Positions 11,715-23,842 of a DNA stretch of 64,000 nt are shown here, piece after piece. Every line of letters begins with the position of its first letter. Position 1 is the stretch's first letter. This DNA is from Dicaeum eximium. Lineage: Eukaryota; Chordata; Aves; Passeriformes; Dicaeidae. The stretch is taken from assembly GCA_013396995.1 (NCBI GenBank), contig VWZP01010367.1, forward strand, positions 558,252 through 622,251. The letters run 5' to 3'. The position numbers were made by a program, and so were the translations under genes. The notes under the pieces are model-generated. The model searched no databases. It saw nothing but the letters and a program-made list of their open reading frames with translations, and had not been told where the DNA came from.

Positions 11715-13094
11715 CTACCAACAAAGCAAAGCAAACAAAGAAAATGTTGTATAAGGAAAGAATCTTGAGATTACCAACTGATAGACTGGTATTAGAGAGA
11801 TATATTCATGTTTGGATTTGTGCATCAACACAGAGAAAGGCTTATCAAAGGAAAGGACAGAGGTTATCACAAAGAATTCACCTTTCTGATAGGTAATGTA
11901 ACTTCCATCTGAGGCCACACAAACCCACATCCATAATTCCTGTGGACATGCTGACCAATTCATCAATAACATCTAGTCAATTAGTACCTTTAATGAAGTA
12001 AATATTCTTCATTTGACCTCTTGCATGCAACACATCAACCTAATTAAATACGCTGAAAACTTCAGCTCGTTCAGTTTGGCTTTCCTATTCAAGGAATATT
12101 GTGGTTTTATCTTTCAATAGTAGGAAACTTATCAAGACTTTATGCCAACACTGGGATTTATATACAATATAATACATCACACAGCAAAATTGCTTCCTCT
12201 CTTGCCAGAAAAATGGGCAAATTGTAAAAGCATCAAAGACAGAGCAAGGATAGGGTAAAGCTTAAAATACACTATGGGAAAAGTTTAAATTTAAGTACTT
12301 GTGATTTTACTGATTTCATTTTTTCACGTGGTTCTTGAGGGTTACACTTCATCAATAGTACTAAAAAGGTGAAAATAGTAAAATTTAAATTAAAAGGAAA
12401 TTACATACATTGCAAAATTGTAAATGGCTTACCTGTACAATAATCAGCACAGACCTCCACCTATGAACACACCTGGAAAGGACCACCTTGGCCATTGCAA
12501 CCAATCTTTAATAATGGCAGACAACCAGGGAATAAAATTTTACTGCACACTTTACAACAACAGAGACTAGAGGTGACTGAAAATTTGTCCCCACAAAAGG
12601 CAGAATTAGCAACATTTTCTCTAAGTAGACAAAGATAGAATGCAAATAATAAAATCAATACTGTCCAAATCTGACAGCACTTCTTAATTTGAAGACCATA
12701 GACTACTTACTGTTTGGGTTTAAAATATGTGCTGGTAAAGCTTGACTTTTGCTAGTACTCTCTCATACGTCTCTTTTCCTCTTAAAATGTTCTGTGGTTA
12801 CTGCTTTTGGAAACTATGACATTAATTCAGTTTTTGGGGCAGGAGAGGAGTTTGAGGTTTCTTTTGGACATGTTTTTTCAGTTTGGCTCTTTTTTTGGCT
12901 CGGTTTTTGTGGGTGTCTTTTTTTTAACACAAACGGATTTACTTTTTTATTGGCCAGCTGCAAAGTAAGGTTCAGTTAAATGTGTAAAAGTAAAGAGAAT
13001 TGAGTCCTCTAATAGTACACAGATCTAAATAATTATAAGAAATCCATTAGAGAGCAGTTGAAATTTTTTAATAAAAAAAATATAATTCACTGAC
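11715..13094 (-). other. VPS13B: VPS13B intron 11
   Basis: This 1.4-kb intron has donor gtcagt and acceptor ggtag. It contains a T-rich low-complexity stretch around 12870-12940 on the plus strand and no recognised repeat or exon. Confidence 0.7.
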
Positions 13095-13232
13095 CTTATG
13101 ATGAGCTGCATCCAATATAAATTCTGCACGAATACTATTATTTTCTGGACTTCTGTAATCAAAGAGTGAATTGGTAAGGTATGTCATTCCTTTCACGCTC
13201 AGATTTTCTCCACAATTAAAGAAGCATGCCTC
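13095..13232 (-). CDS. VPS13B: VPS13B coding exon (human exon 11 equivalent)
   Basis: The 138-nt exon is phase 0 at both ends. The acceptor is catgaag before GAGGCATGC; a second AG three bases downstream could drop the first codon. The donor is CATAAG followed by gtcagtg. The peptide starts EACFFNCGENLSVKGMTYL and contains SLFDYRSPENN, closely matching VPS13B residues 476-521. The polypyrimidine tract upstream is interrupted by purines, so the acceptor is not strong, but homology supports it clearly. Confidence 0.95.
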
Positions 13233-14548
13233 CTTCATGAGGCAGTAGAAAGTGAGGCAGAGGAAGAAAAAAAAATACAGACAAGTTAACAGAGCAGTTT
13301 CAAATCTATCATAACACAAATATGACACACACAGAGTAGTAACCCTCAAGAGCATGTTTCATTATGAATGAAGATGAAACAATGAAATTGATTTCATTTG
13401 TATAACACAAATGAACACTCCTGTACACTCCTTCCCCATTTTCAAATCAATAAAAATCACCTGAACCAATGAATATTATAAAACTCATGATACAGAACAT
13501 ATTAGTTGCATTTTAACAGCAAATAACCTCAAATAATTGCTCCAAATCTTGCCCCAGTCCTCTTCAGTATACACAAACTTGTCACTGCATGCTCCATTTC
13601 TGGCTGCCCAATCCTTTCAGATGCTGTATCCATCCTCTTGAAGGCAATCAGTTATTTCCATAAATGACCTCATTGCTACATTATCATTCTTTATTAATCT
13701 AGATTCTAACATGCCTTCTCACAGATTTCTATCTTTCTGAAATCAATACAACTTTCCTAACAAGAGTTATTAATCCAAGAAATTTATTTAAGAGAATGGT
13801 TTTTTCCAATTATCTATTCTCAATCACAGGCAGAGCCAGAACCTTTATGAAAGGACCAATCCCAAAACCACAGCAGTACACAGACAACAGGCAAGTAAAT
13901 AATATCACCACTGTCATAAAGCAGATACTATCCTAAATTCCTGGACTAGAGAGTGGCAGAAAAATGAGTAAGAATAAAACCCCAAATGTCCCTTGCTAAC
14001 TAACCTAAAGGAAATAATCTCAGTTGGTCAGAGCATGGTGCTAATAATGCCAGAGTTGTGGGTTCAATCCCTGTATGGGCTATTCACTTAAGAGTTGGAC
14101 TTGATGTCATTTCATGCAACACTTGATTTAATAGTTTTAAAGTAGTTCATAATGATACCTGATTTTGTCTTGAGCAATTGAAGATTTGCATCTATTTAAA
14201 TACAAAAATTAATACTAACTCCTTCACTTCATACTGCTCTCAATCTTTGGTTGACTTAAGTACTTTCAAAGATTTTCAAATTTATTTTACAGAGTCAACA
14301 TATGTCAACAAAGGAAACAATGGGTGATTGTCCAGAAAGATAAAAGTAAGTCTTATGTTCTGCCTCTTCTCAATCTGAGATATTCCTCTTTTCAACTCTA
14401 AGGAATGGCCACTGAGTTCTATATCACAGTGACATCCAAAAATCACAACTGGTAACAGCAGTCCTTTCAATTTTTGCAATCAGATATTTTAATAAAGGAT
14501 AACAGAATTGCTTATTCAGCAAAGCAACTGATATTTCAACATACTCAC
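13233..14548 (-). other. VPS13B: VPS13B intron 10
   Basis: This 1.3-kb intron contains a plus-strand tRNA-derived SINE fragment at 14010-14110 and otherwise AT-rich unrecognised sequence. The donor is gtgagt. Confidence 0.75.
14010..14110 (+). repeat. tRNA-Ile-derived SINE fragment (TguSINE1 type)
   Basis: The stretch ctcagttggtcagagcatgg, then gctaataatgcc, then ggttcaatcc (14061-14070) reproduces the D arm, AAT anticodon loop and T-arm B box of a eukaryotic tRNA-Ile. It is followed by a short CR1-like piece (agttggacttgatg) and then degenerates. The acceptor stem is not paired and the CR1 tail is joined on directly, so it is a SINE and not a tRNA gene. It lies opposite to VPS13B. Its tRNA portion is better preserved than that of the copy at 717-848. 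Confidence 0.8.
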
Positions 14549-14671
14549 TTCATCACTCCTATTCATATTCTCTTCAAAATCTTTAATTCCCATTATTCCT
14601 TTAAGGCACATAGCTTGGCAACCAACAAAACCAATTTGGCAATCAAAAAAAAGTTCACCTTTCATAAGGAC
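14549..14671 (-). CDS. VPS13B: VPS13B coding exon (human exon 10 equivalent)
   Basis: The 123-nt exon is phase 0 at both ends. The acceptor is cctcactag before GTCCTTATG and the donor is GATGAA followed by gtgagt. The peptide contains FFDCQIGFVGCQAMCLKGIM and FEENMNRSD, matching VPS13B residues 435-475. A run of eight T bases encodes the Phe-Phe pair and is a possible site for replication or sequencing errors. Only 344 bp separates it from the next upstream exon, the shortest intron in the window. Confidence 0.95.
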
Positions 14672-15015
14672 CTAGTGAGGAAAAAGAAAAAAATGTGATT
14701 AATTTTTAAGCCTTTTACCCCACAAGAAATAGAGAAGATGGACAAAAATGAAGCAAAATATGCTTAGTTTATGTATTTAGAGTTTTAATAAATAGCAATC
14801 ATACAGAGCACTTGAAAGGAAGGGATTACTATAGTGTTCAACCACTACAGCACAGAAGTTTAAAGAGTTAGTATGTACATGATTATTACAATAAACACAT
14901 CCAATATGACAGAATATGAAAGAACAGCAATTAAATAATTAGAAAATATTTTACTGGCAACTATTTGGTACCTTACTTTAAAAGTATCAAAAAAGCCCTG
15001 TCAATGTAAAGTTAC
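14672..15015 (-). other. VPS13B: VPS13B intron 9 (short)
   Basis: This 344-bp intron has donor gtaact and acceptor cactag. It is AT-rich with no recognised repeat. Confidence 0.8.
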
Positions 15016-15111
15016 CTCAACTGTTGTTCCTTCTTGTTCCCAGCATATAACTTCTTTGGATTTTACTTTCTGAGGGCTGTAGTAACTACTTTCAGCTTGC
15101 ATTTCAGTGAG
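15016..15111 (-). CDS. VPS13B: VPS13B coding exon (human exon 9 equivalent)
   Basis: The 96-nt exon is phase 0 at both ends. The acceptor is ctatag before CTCACTG and the donor is GTTGAG followed by gtaact. It encodes 32 residues beginning LTEMQAESSYYSPQKVKSKE and ending in CWEQEGTTVE, nearly identical to mammalian VPS13B residues 403-434. The exon is frame-neutral if skipped. Confidence 0.95.
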
Positions 15112-17704
15112 CTATAGAACAATAGGATAAACACCTTACAAAAGTCAATATTAGTATTAAACAACAGTATGGTCATTAATACACAGAACTGATAAAGACA
15201 AAGTAAACTATGGGCAAAAATACATTAACTGTCAGGAAACAGGTGCAATTAAACAGCTGTAGCACATTATTTATTTCAGAATGTCTCATGTTCAACTTCG
15301 GTTTGAAATATGCTATTACAGAATGTTTAAAATCCATAGTATAAATCTGTAGTATTTTCAGTTTGCTTATCTAAAGAGAAACTGTGTGAAAAGATGAAAC
15401 AGATACACAGCTGCATTATTAATATCAAATTAGCTTATAAACTGCTGTAAAAATCCACTAATGCTTTATTCTTCCCAGAAAATAATTAAATATCATTATA
15501 AATATTACAGACACATTTTGGTTGCAACCATACACATTTTTGTTTCATGTCATGGCAATCAAGAGCAACATGCATTTACATTTCTTGCATGATTTTGATA
15601 TAAAAATTCAAAATGGGAACACATGCCCAGGTTAAAAAGCACATAACCTACAGCTAAGAAAAACAAGAAAAGAGGCACACTACATTGAATATATTACATT
15701 TGGCATGAAAAAACACAAGTTAGTTTATGGTGAACAGCTTAAATACTTCAAATTCTAATTTTCATAAAAGAATATATGCACACTTTCTTTGTTTTTAAGA
15801 CTGGATACACATGGATGCTGTTTCAATTTAAAATTTTGTAATCCGAATGTCCAAGAAAATTGGATGAAAAAAATCACTGATCACCCTTCACCTGTGTGCA
15901 ATTATTGCAGAGGAAAAGCAATTAATTGATTAAAAGAACTCAGAAATTACAAGAATAGTTTTCACCATTATTAGAAAATGGTACATTTAATTTGGCATGA
16001 TTTTTAGCTGGAATGATATCAACTATTTAAAATGTTAATGCAGAAACTTGACCTTATTTTTTAACCAAAATATGAACCACAAATTAATTCCATACACTCT
16101 TTGCATGCAAGCAGAACAATGAATTCTGTTTTCCTCCTGTCACCATATTAGCATCATACATCACATTTAAAATTTTTAGAATGCAAAATGTTACATTTTG
16201 AGTAGTTTTTAATCACTTCCTAATATAAAATGCGTGAACTTGCAAATGAAGCATTAGGAAAACCCTCTCTAGCAAAACACATGTTCAAAAAATAAGTTCT
16301 TACTATTTTTAATGAGTTTTCTTGCATGAGGAACAAGAGCACAAAATTACTACTGTATGACATAGTGTAAAAGAAGATGCTGAGCCATGATAAATGAGAA
16401 ATTTGATTTTTGGTGGCTTGTTCATGTTTCAAGGGGTGTCCCAGGGATATAATTAATGGAGGGGAAAAAATTATTTATTTTTGGCCTCTTTTAATGAAGG
16501 CTGAAGCAGATTGACACAAAAGAACATGACTGAACACTTGAATGCTGTTGATATCTTCAAATTTTGGAAACAAATTTTTCAGGAGGCTGAAGGCTTAAAA
16601 CATCAAAATCCCCACAGAATATCTACAGCTTCCAAAGTCACTTATCTCACCCTTTCTGACAGTTGCTGAGCAGCTAAATGCCCTCCTACACTACCAAACA
16701 AAACCAGCTAAATGAGGCATAAAGCCCCATAAAACACTCTTGTGCACAGATGTCAAGCCAAACAGGCAAGAAAGGGACAGGGAGCTCCTGATCATATTGG
16801 GTATAATTAGGCACATAATTTTTGTGTGAGAGTTACATCTGAAAGGCTCAAAGGCATAAATATCACCCAAAATTACTCTGTGGCAAAGTTCTGACCTTGA
16901 TTTAATGCATGCTTAATTGTGAAGCCAAGAGCCACTTTGTGTAGTCATGCACATAGAATTGTTTGCAAATAATTTGATGTTTCAAGTATTCTGCTAATTC
17001 ATTACCTTAATTTCTAATTTCTGTCAGTATATCTCAATATCTTAATCAGACTCTCCATATTCTCTTCTGCAAGTTTACAAAAAATTAGAGAGAAGGCCAG
17101 CAACAATTTTCAGCTTTGCTTAAAGCTAATACTTAAATCTTTCTCTACATACACAGTTTATAGCTCAGCCTATATGTACTATTTATCCTTTTTTCCTTCA
17201 ATACAATTTCAACCTATGGAAAATTAATTCAACACTATCAAGTTAAATTGATATTTTCACATACAATAGTCTAAAAAAAGATTAGTCTCTAAAAATTCCT
17301 CCAATAGCTCTAAACTAAAGGGGTTTTTATAAAGAAACATGTATTTCTATAAACATTAAATGGATAGAATACTGCAATGAACATTCACAGAAAGCTTTCA
17401 GGGGTTTTTTCCCATCAAAAAATATTAATCTAAGTAAATGAGGTGGTTTCTTTTGGGCATTATAAAGTTCACAATAAAATTCTAGCTCAAATAACAAAAA
17501 GTACTCATGTTGCCATTATCAGTTGAGTATGATTGAAGAGGAATTTTCAGCATTCACATTTCTTATTATTCACTAACTTAATATTCCCCTCATAATACCA
17601 ACAATATTTGTCTTGAATCAAACAGTATATAAATACTCAGAAAATCTTTATGCACTTCCTTAACAAGTCAAATGAAATCCTTTATGACACAGAGAAATAT
17701 TTAC
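15112..17704 (-). other. VPS13B: VPS13B intron 8
   Basis: This 2.6-kb AT-rich intron has donor gtaaat. I recognise no repeat family, RNA gene or alternative exon in it. Confidence 0.7.
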
Positions 17705-17970
17705 CTTAAAAGTCACTGTTGCCTTTGTACAGTAAAACCCAACTGAAATAATAGGATCCTTGAGGGACTGAGACTTCTGCTGTTCTCCTGTTCCATCGTC
17801 AGTTCCACCAGAATCATTCTCATCATCATCATAATTCACAATAGCAGGAACAAAGGACCAAGCCCAAGAAACCCATCCTTGCTGGGGGTCATCATCTTGA
17901 TGCAAATAAGGATCTTGACTAATGTACTGTGTAGGATATTGCATGACTGAGCTTGCTTCATCTTCTGTGC
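17705..17970 (-). CDS. VPS13B: VPS13B coding exon (human exon 8 equivalent), acidic linker
   Basis: At 266 nt this is the largest coding exon in the window. It enters after one base and ends in phase 0. The acceptor is tttaaaag before GCACAGAAG and the donor is TTTAAG followed by gtaaat. The peptide has the hallmark QGWVSWAWSFVPAIV motif, then a variable acidic and Gly-rich linker (YDDDENDSGGTDDGTGEQQ), then LKDPIISVGFYCTKATV. It covers VPS13B residues 313-402 and by my recollection is one residue shorter than human. The linkers on both sides of the Trp-rich motif are the least conserved parts. Confidence 0.96.
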
Positions 17971-19666
17971 CTTTTAAAACAAAAACCAAGTTAAATTTCA
18001 GATAAACCATACTTGAAAATTTATTTATTAAACTCAAATTTACGGTATGTGAAATTTATCTTGGATAGCATTCCACACAGCATTCACTAATACTTGGCTT
18101 ATAATCATAGAAGTCAGTACAAATTTTAAATTACTGAATATGAGTTTTCAAACATTTCTTTGATTCATTAACATTTTCCTCCAAAAATATTAAGGGTCTT
18201 TGCCATCGTTTTAGTATCATACATCTGCAGTGAGACCAGAATTTGCCATCTATACCACAAGTTTTCAAGACTGCTTCCATTAAAGACTTCTAAAGATGTA
18301 AAATTAAATCTGACTAAATAATGATATTATGATCTTGTAGTTTCCAATTTTAAAATTAAATTGAAAAGTACTTCAGTTGCAGCAGTCTAATGCAAAATGT
18401 GTAAATACAGCACAGATCCAGAACTTAAGGTTGCAAACCTCCTTTGTTTAAAACTAAGCTTTTCAAATATTCAAAGATACAAGTTAATGTATGCTCAAAA
18501 AAGCTGGTATCTATCTGTGAGTCAAAAGTCAAAATGTTGGTTGCCTGTGAAAACCATTAGAGACAGCATGCAGAGCAAAGCAAGAACTTCCCCAAAGATT
18601 CAATTCTAAGACTGATGATACGAACAGGTAGGTAATGCACTGCATGTACAAAGAGCACAAATAGCTTTTATCTGGTTTCATCACCACTCTTATGGGACTC
18701 ATGAGGGCTATGAAATACTTCAGAATTACTATAGTAGTACAGGATGCAATACTGCTCCTGAAGGTGAACGTTACGTTCAATGAATCATTTCACTGAGAAC
18801 AGAAATAGGCATATTCAAATTCTAGTCACTTATTTTGAAACTCAGAGATCCCATTCTTACAAGTTTTAGACCTTTTACTCTTTAGTCTAATTAGTCTTTA
18901 GCCTTTTACTCTATTTATACTTGCATAACGGAAGAAAGAGGAATAAAAACACTCCTAAGAATTCTCTGCACATGCTTAAGAAGGGCACCTCCTCACACAA
19001 AGGCAGTTCAAGCTCCCTTTCTGTTCTCTTCACAGAAGTCTCAAGGATCAGATTTAAATCCAGAATCAAATCTTGAAACACAGCAAATACCGAAGAGGTG
19101 CACATAAAATCTTGGAAAAAGCCAAGGGGAAGAACTCTCAGCTATAGAAGGAAAACACAACATCCTCTAAACACTACAAACATAAATACAATGTAAATTC
19201 ATTTATAACAAGGAATATATGAAGGGGGATATGCACTTGGGAAACACAAAGTCTCTTTGCTTTCTTTGAACTAACTACACTAACCACTTCATCACCTGTA
19301 AACATACAGGACAGTGAAACAATGACAAAATCCCTGTTTTACATACATGAGTCTGTTAAAGGACAAAGTGTTACCCTGCATCAGGTTTCTAAAGCCATTT
19401 CTTTCTAGCCATTTGTAGTAAGCTCACATTGGAACAGTCTTGCTCCATAATGCAGGGCAGTGATTACAGTTAAGAAATACATTTTATATGTATTACAAAA
19501 CTGCAGTGTGACTGCATCTCACTGCTTGCATGTTCAAATCAAGTCTGACCTTCAGAAATTTACTTTCTTTCAAAGGGTTTGAGGTATTTATCTGTAATAC
19601 GAGTCTGGAAATTGGTATCTTTCAACATAAATCTGGAATTAACCCAGTAGAAAACTACCGTCTTGG

Positions 19667-19693
19667 TATTTATTTATTTATTTTTTTATTTAT
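19667..19693 (+). repeat. TATT-type microsatellite
   Basis: About six imperfect copies of a TATT unit, broken by a run of T, lie in an intron. It is a simple repeat with no visible function. Confidence 0.75.
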
Positions 19694-21723
19694 CTGTCTG
19701 TATTTGTTTTCAGCCAGGTATGGATGATCCAGCCTGGCCTGTGGCTACATGAATGTGCTGTGCTACAAGTGCTGGCACTAGAGGAAGAAGGAAGGAATGC
19801 ACCCCTGCTGGCAATAGCATGAATTTTCATGTCATTGAATCAGCCATGAAACGGTGTGAGTGAAACTTAGTACATACTTCAAGGACAGAGATGCAGATGT
19901 TCATTCTTGTGTCACTAAATAACATATACATTAAAATTCATTTTCTTTTTCAAAATTTGTCTGCTATAAACCAAAGAAGCTACAAACTCACAACTAAGAC
20001 ACTGGAAACAAGCATAAATGGCACGACCATTTTAGCCTGCGTGTGGCAAAATATTTTGCAGTAAAGATATAAATGGGCTTCTAAAACTACCTCTACATCT
20101 CTGCCTTGGCCATCCAACAATTGCCATCTGTCTTGTGTTCTGAAGGAGATAGTTCTGTCAAATACATATGATCATAAAATTAAGTACAATGATAATGTTA
20201 GAGCACAGCATAGCAGAACAAAAGCTGTGTAGGAAATTACATGTTTCTTTTGCAATCTTAGTATAATCATCAACCCTTCTGAGAAATCTTATGTATAACA
20301 GTGTGAAGTTACATTATATTATTTCTTTTTTACATGGCTGTTTTATGAAAAGCTATGAAGTCACATTCACAGCTGTTCAAGAGAATGCAAATGGAATTGA
20401 CCAACAGCAATTGCAATTCAACCTTCCTGAAGGCATACATGAAAAATAGGGATGACAAGATGGACTGCCAAAGATTTTACACATATCTGGATGTAAGACT
20501 CCCAAATTTAGATGCAAAAGAGACTGAGTACTTGTAGGCGGATGCCTTTTAACATAAATCTTTGCTTAAACTATATTTGTATCACCACCCATTTCACACC
20601 TTAACCAAAAGAAGCCAAGTAAAACCCGCACAGATCTGCTGACTTCTGTCCTCTTCCACAGTTAAAGCTTCCTTCCAGTTTTCTCATTACCCAGTTACTC
20701 TGTTTCCAATCCTTGTATTTTTTCATCTGAAAGTCTCTGCTTACCCATCCCACCTGTTCTCATATTGACTCATAAGATTTCTCTCTATTCTTTCTGTGTC
20801 TTTCCTGTATTGAAATGGCCCTAGTTACCTTACTGACTCCAGGAATGCAGCCACTAAGTTCAAGCAACTCTAAATGCATTGTAATTCTCTATGGCATGAT
20901 CACTTAGCCAAAACTGGGGGAAATTTCATGCTAACAAAAGAAAGATATTCATGATACAAAGACAACCCTCTGTCTAAAAGCAAGGGCAATGCAGTGCTTC
21001 AGAGAAAACTTCCTGACACTTTCTCCTGTAAATAGTACAGATCATTGGTTAGATGAAAGAAGTTATTAAAACACACACTAAAGATTTTTCTAAAATCTGT
21101 ATGCTTTTAAAGTCTCAGCAGAATATTAAGCCAATATTTGCAGAATATTAATTACTTCTAATTATATGTCTTGTGTAATGAACTCGTGTTTGCAATGCAG
21201 AGTTTCTAGTGCAGAAAACCAAGCTTAAGAGAAAACAAGGGACTGTTTACAGATCTCTTATTTGTTTTCTCAGTTCCACATGGCAGTAACATGACAGAGG
21301 ATTCTACATCTGAAATAAGAGTGAAATAGTTATCTGTGCCAAACAACAGTGAAGGCCATATTTTGGAAAAAAAAATTCCACTACTGTCATTTACCAATCG
21401 TGTACCTGTTTCTCTGAAACCAGAGAAGACAGCAAAGACAGAATTAAAAATAAAATTAGAGTCTCCTAATGCAAGTTAAAATGGTATATTTCTTCAACAG
21501 AACAAAACTAATTAATTTAATAGTTTACACATAGCTTTAAACTGCTGTAATATTATAAACTTAAGCCTAGTTTAAGAGAGCTATGTCACCTTAAAATGAA
21601 ATTCCAAGAATTTTCTAGGTGAGGTAAATCTCTCTTCCTATTCCCCCAAATCCAATCTTGGAAAGATAACCAAAACTTCTGTCTTCAGGAGATTAAAATT
21701 AAAATATAAATCCCTACATAAAT

Positions 21724-21830
21724 TCACAGAATTGCAGAATATGCTGAGTTGGAAGGGACCCAAAAGGATCATCGCGCCCAACTCCAGGCCCTGCACAAAA
21801 TCACCCCAAGAGTCACCCCATGTGCCTGGG
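21724..21830 (-). mobile_element. CR1 LINE 3'-end fragment
   Basis: On the plus strand the order tcacagaattgcagaat, gagttggaagggaccc, ggatcatc, caactccaggccctgcac and catgtgcctggg is the reverse complement of the well-known 3' end of avian CR1. Only about 100 bp is present, a typical severe 5' truncation. Confidence 0.85.
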
Positions 21831-22212
21831 AAGCAGCAGATGGGAAGCAATCACACAAAGGTACAGAAAATTCACCCCTCATCAGTGCAGTGCTCCTGAA
21901 AAGATCCTGTTGCAGCAAGTTACCATGGAAGATCATATAGAAAAAGGAATACATGTTATATGAAAACAAAAAGCAGTTGAGACCAGACAAGGTAAAAGGA
22001 CAGAACTATGGCAAACAGTGCAAAGTAATACTTCTTTGCTTAGAACAAGTTCTGATATATCTATTCTCAATGACCATTTTCAAAGAAATTAAGAAGCACA
22101 TTTTGGCTTTTCTCTTATTTAGTTCAAATGTGGCAGCTGCCAGTTTCAAATTTGCTTATGGAAAGGTGCCTTCTTGCAAGATGCATTGACAGATAAATCC
22201 AAAGTACCCTAC

Positions 22213-22539
22213 TGTCACAATAGAGAGTGACACGAATCACAGAGACACAGCAAACTCCAGCCAGAGAAAAGGCGAAGAGAAAACTTTATTTTGATTTTCG
22301 TATTATATGGAGTTTTGGGAATGGCCTTGGATTGGAGAATGAGGTCACCACCTCTCCAACCACACTGGTCAATGAAAAGTTTCATCAAACCTTTCTCCTC
22401 CCAGGAGAAAGGAATGAAAAACAAAAGGACAGTTAAAAAACATCGCATGTTTACAGAAAACCTTGTGAGAAACTTTATCACGAAACTTAAAACATCAGAA
22501 GGCTGAAACTCAGGGTGACAGCCTACCTACAGTGTCACA
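22213..22539 (-). mobile_element. Solo LTR of an endogenous retrovirus
   Basis: Read on the minus strand, the segment opens TGTGACACTG and closes TATTGTGACA, giving TG and CA ends. It carries an AATAAA polyadenylation signal (tttatt at 22285-22290 on the plus strand) about 70 bp before its end. That is a U3-R-U5 layout of 327 bp. No convincing target-site duplication was found, so the exact ends are provisional. It lies in the sense orientation relative to VPS13B, so its poly(A) signal faces the same way as the gene. The 88-residue minus-strand ORF inside is not a gene. Confidence 0.65.
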
Positions 22540-22786
22540 ACTCCCAAAATGGCCTTCTTAGATAGTTTTTAACCTCAGTTTAGTTAAGACCATCAGAATT
22601 CCTTAAAGAACATAACATTAAATATGTTAAAGCACTGCATCCTTACCCAGCACAATGAACTGCCTCTAGCAAACTGCAGACTGACAAGATACTTGGCAAG
22701 AACTAGACTTGGGTATTTACATTTGTAAAAAGGAAAGAAATTCATGTTTTTAACATTTCTTCTTACAAATTAAAAGCTGTACTTAC

Positions 22787-22961
22787 CTGTGATATTTCCC
22801 AACATATCTTTAGTGTGGCAAATCAAATCTTCACTTTCCCCATCTTTGAAGTTGCCTATTTCTCCATAATACAGAGCAATCCCAAGCTGCATTATACGTA
22901 TAAACATAGGAAGCTGCTGATCAGAGATTGAAAGTTTCAAACTTTCAACTAATGTGTGAAT
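22787..22961 (-). CDS. VPS13B: VPS13B coding exon (human exon 7 equivalent)
   Basis: The 175-nt exon starts in phase 0 and ends after one base. The acceptor is gttacag before ATTCACAC and the donor is ATCACAG followed by the consensus gtaagt. The peptide begins IHTLVESLKLSISDQQLPMF and includes GIALYYGEIGNF and CHTKDMLGNIT, essentially the vertebrate VPS13B sequence at residues 255-313. It is part of the hydrophobic lipid-conducting groove of the VPS13 rod (family knowledge). Confidence 0.97.
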
Positions 22962-23842
22962 CTGTAACATGAAAAGAGAACAAAACCAAATAACAAAGCT
23001 CTGTCACCAGTAAAGCCCTTTTAAACCATACAACTCTACATTCATTTGGTATAGGTATTTTATTTCCAAAAACGAAATTTGCAATACAACAGAAGACAAA
23101 GGGCTGCAAACAAAGACTACCAAAAACATTCACTTGGGTTGTCACACAAGAGATCTTCAGTTGAAAAATCAAGTGCAATGTTTTACACATAGAGAAACAT
23201 TTATGTATTTGTTTTTTGAAGTTACTGCTGAAGAACTTTTTATATTTACTGATAACAGTTCTTTTTGTATCAACCCTATGAAAAAACAGGTATTTCCAAT
23301 CATTAGCTAAATATTTTAGGCAGTCTCTAAAGAACTGCATCCTGATGACCCACAGAGCATAATAATAATAATAATGTGCCCCTGCTCACTAGGAGCTGAA
23401 TTTGGCTTCCTAATCCATCTTACGTGGTTCACTGCAGAGCATTCATTCACTGATGTTTCCTGTTATTCATAAGAGTTGTAGCTATATTTGCAACAATAAC
23501 TTAAGGCAAAAAAAATCCTTTCCATCTTATTGCAGACACCCTGAATTATACTACTGGGGCTTTTACACATATTATCTGCAGACTTTCTTCCCCCCTTACA
23601 ATTATGTTTTTTTTTTAAACTCCAGGAAAAAAATGAAAATATTAGAGAGCATAACTTTCTTACTTACCTGCTGTTTCTGTAGATAAACTAACTGCATCAT
23701 ATGAACAAAACACAGTTCAAAAATTCCTTTAGCAAAACACAACAGTACAAGCTTTTCATTTTACTTAAAATTTTAAAGGATATTTTGAAAAGTCTCAAAA
23801 CTTCACAAGTGAGTAGCAAAAATAAATATTTTGGATACCTAC
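22962..23842 (-). other. VPS13B: VPS13B intron 6
   Basis: This 881-bp intron has donor gtaggt and acceptor ttacag. It holds a short AAT/ATA microsatellite at 23359-23375 and no other recognised feature. Confidence 0.75.
23359..23375 (+). repeat. ATA trinucleotide microsatellite
   Basis: About five perfect ATA units lie in an intron. The tract is short and may be polymorphic. Confidence 0.8.

Larger units (their letters stand above)
17971..22786 (-). other. VPS13B: VPS13B intron 7
   Basis: This 4.8-kb intron contains a TATT simple repeat (19667-19693), a CR1 3' tail (21724-21830) and a solo LTR (22213-22539). The rest is AT-rich and unrecognised. The donor is gtaagt. Confidence 0.75.

Noticed and set aside
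14010..14110. tRNA-Ile gene
   Set aside because: The anticodon loop and B box are present, but the acceptor stem does not pair and a CR1-like tail follows, so it is a SINE.
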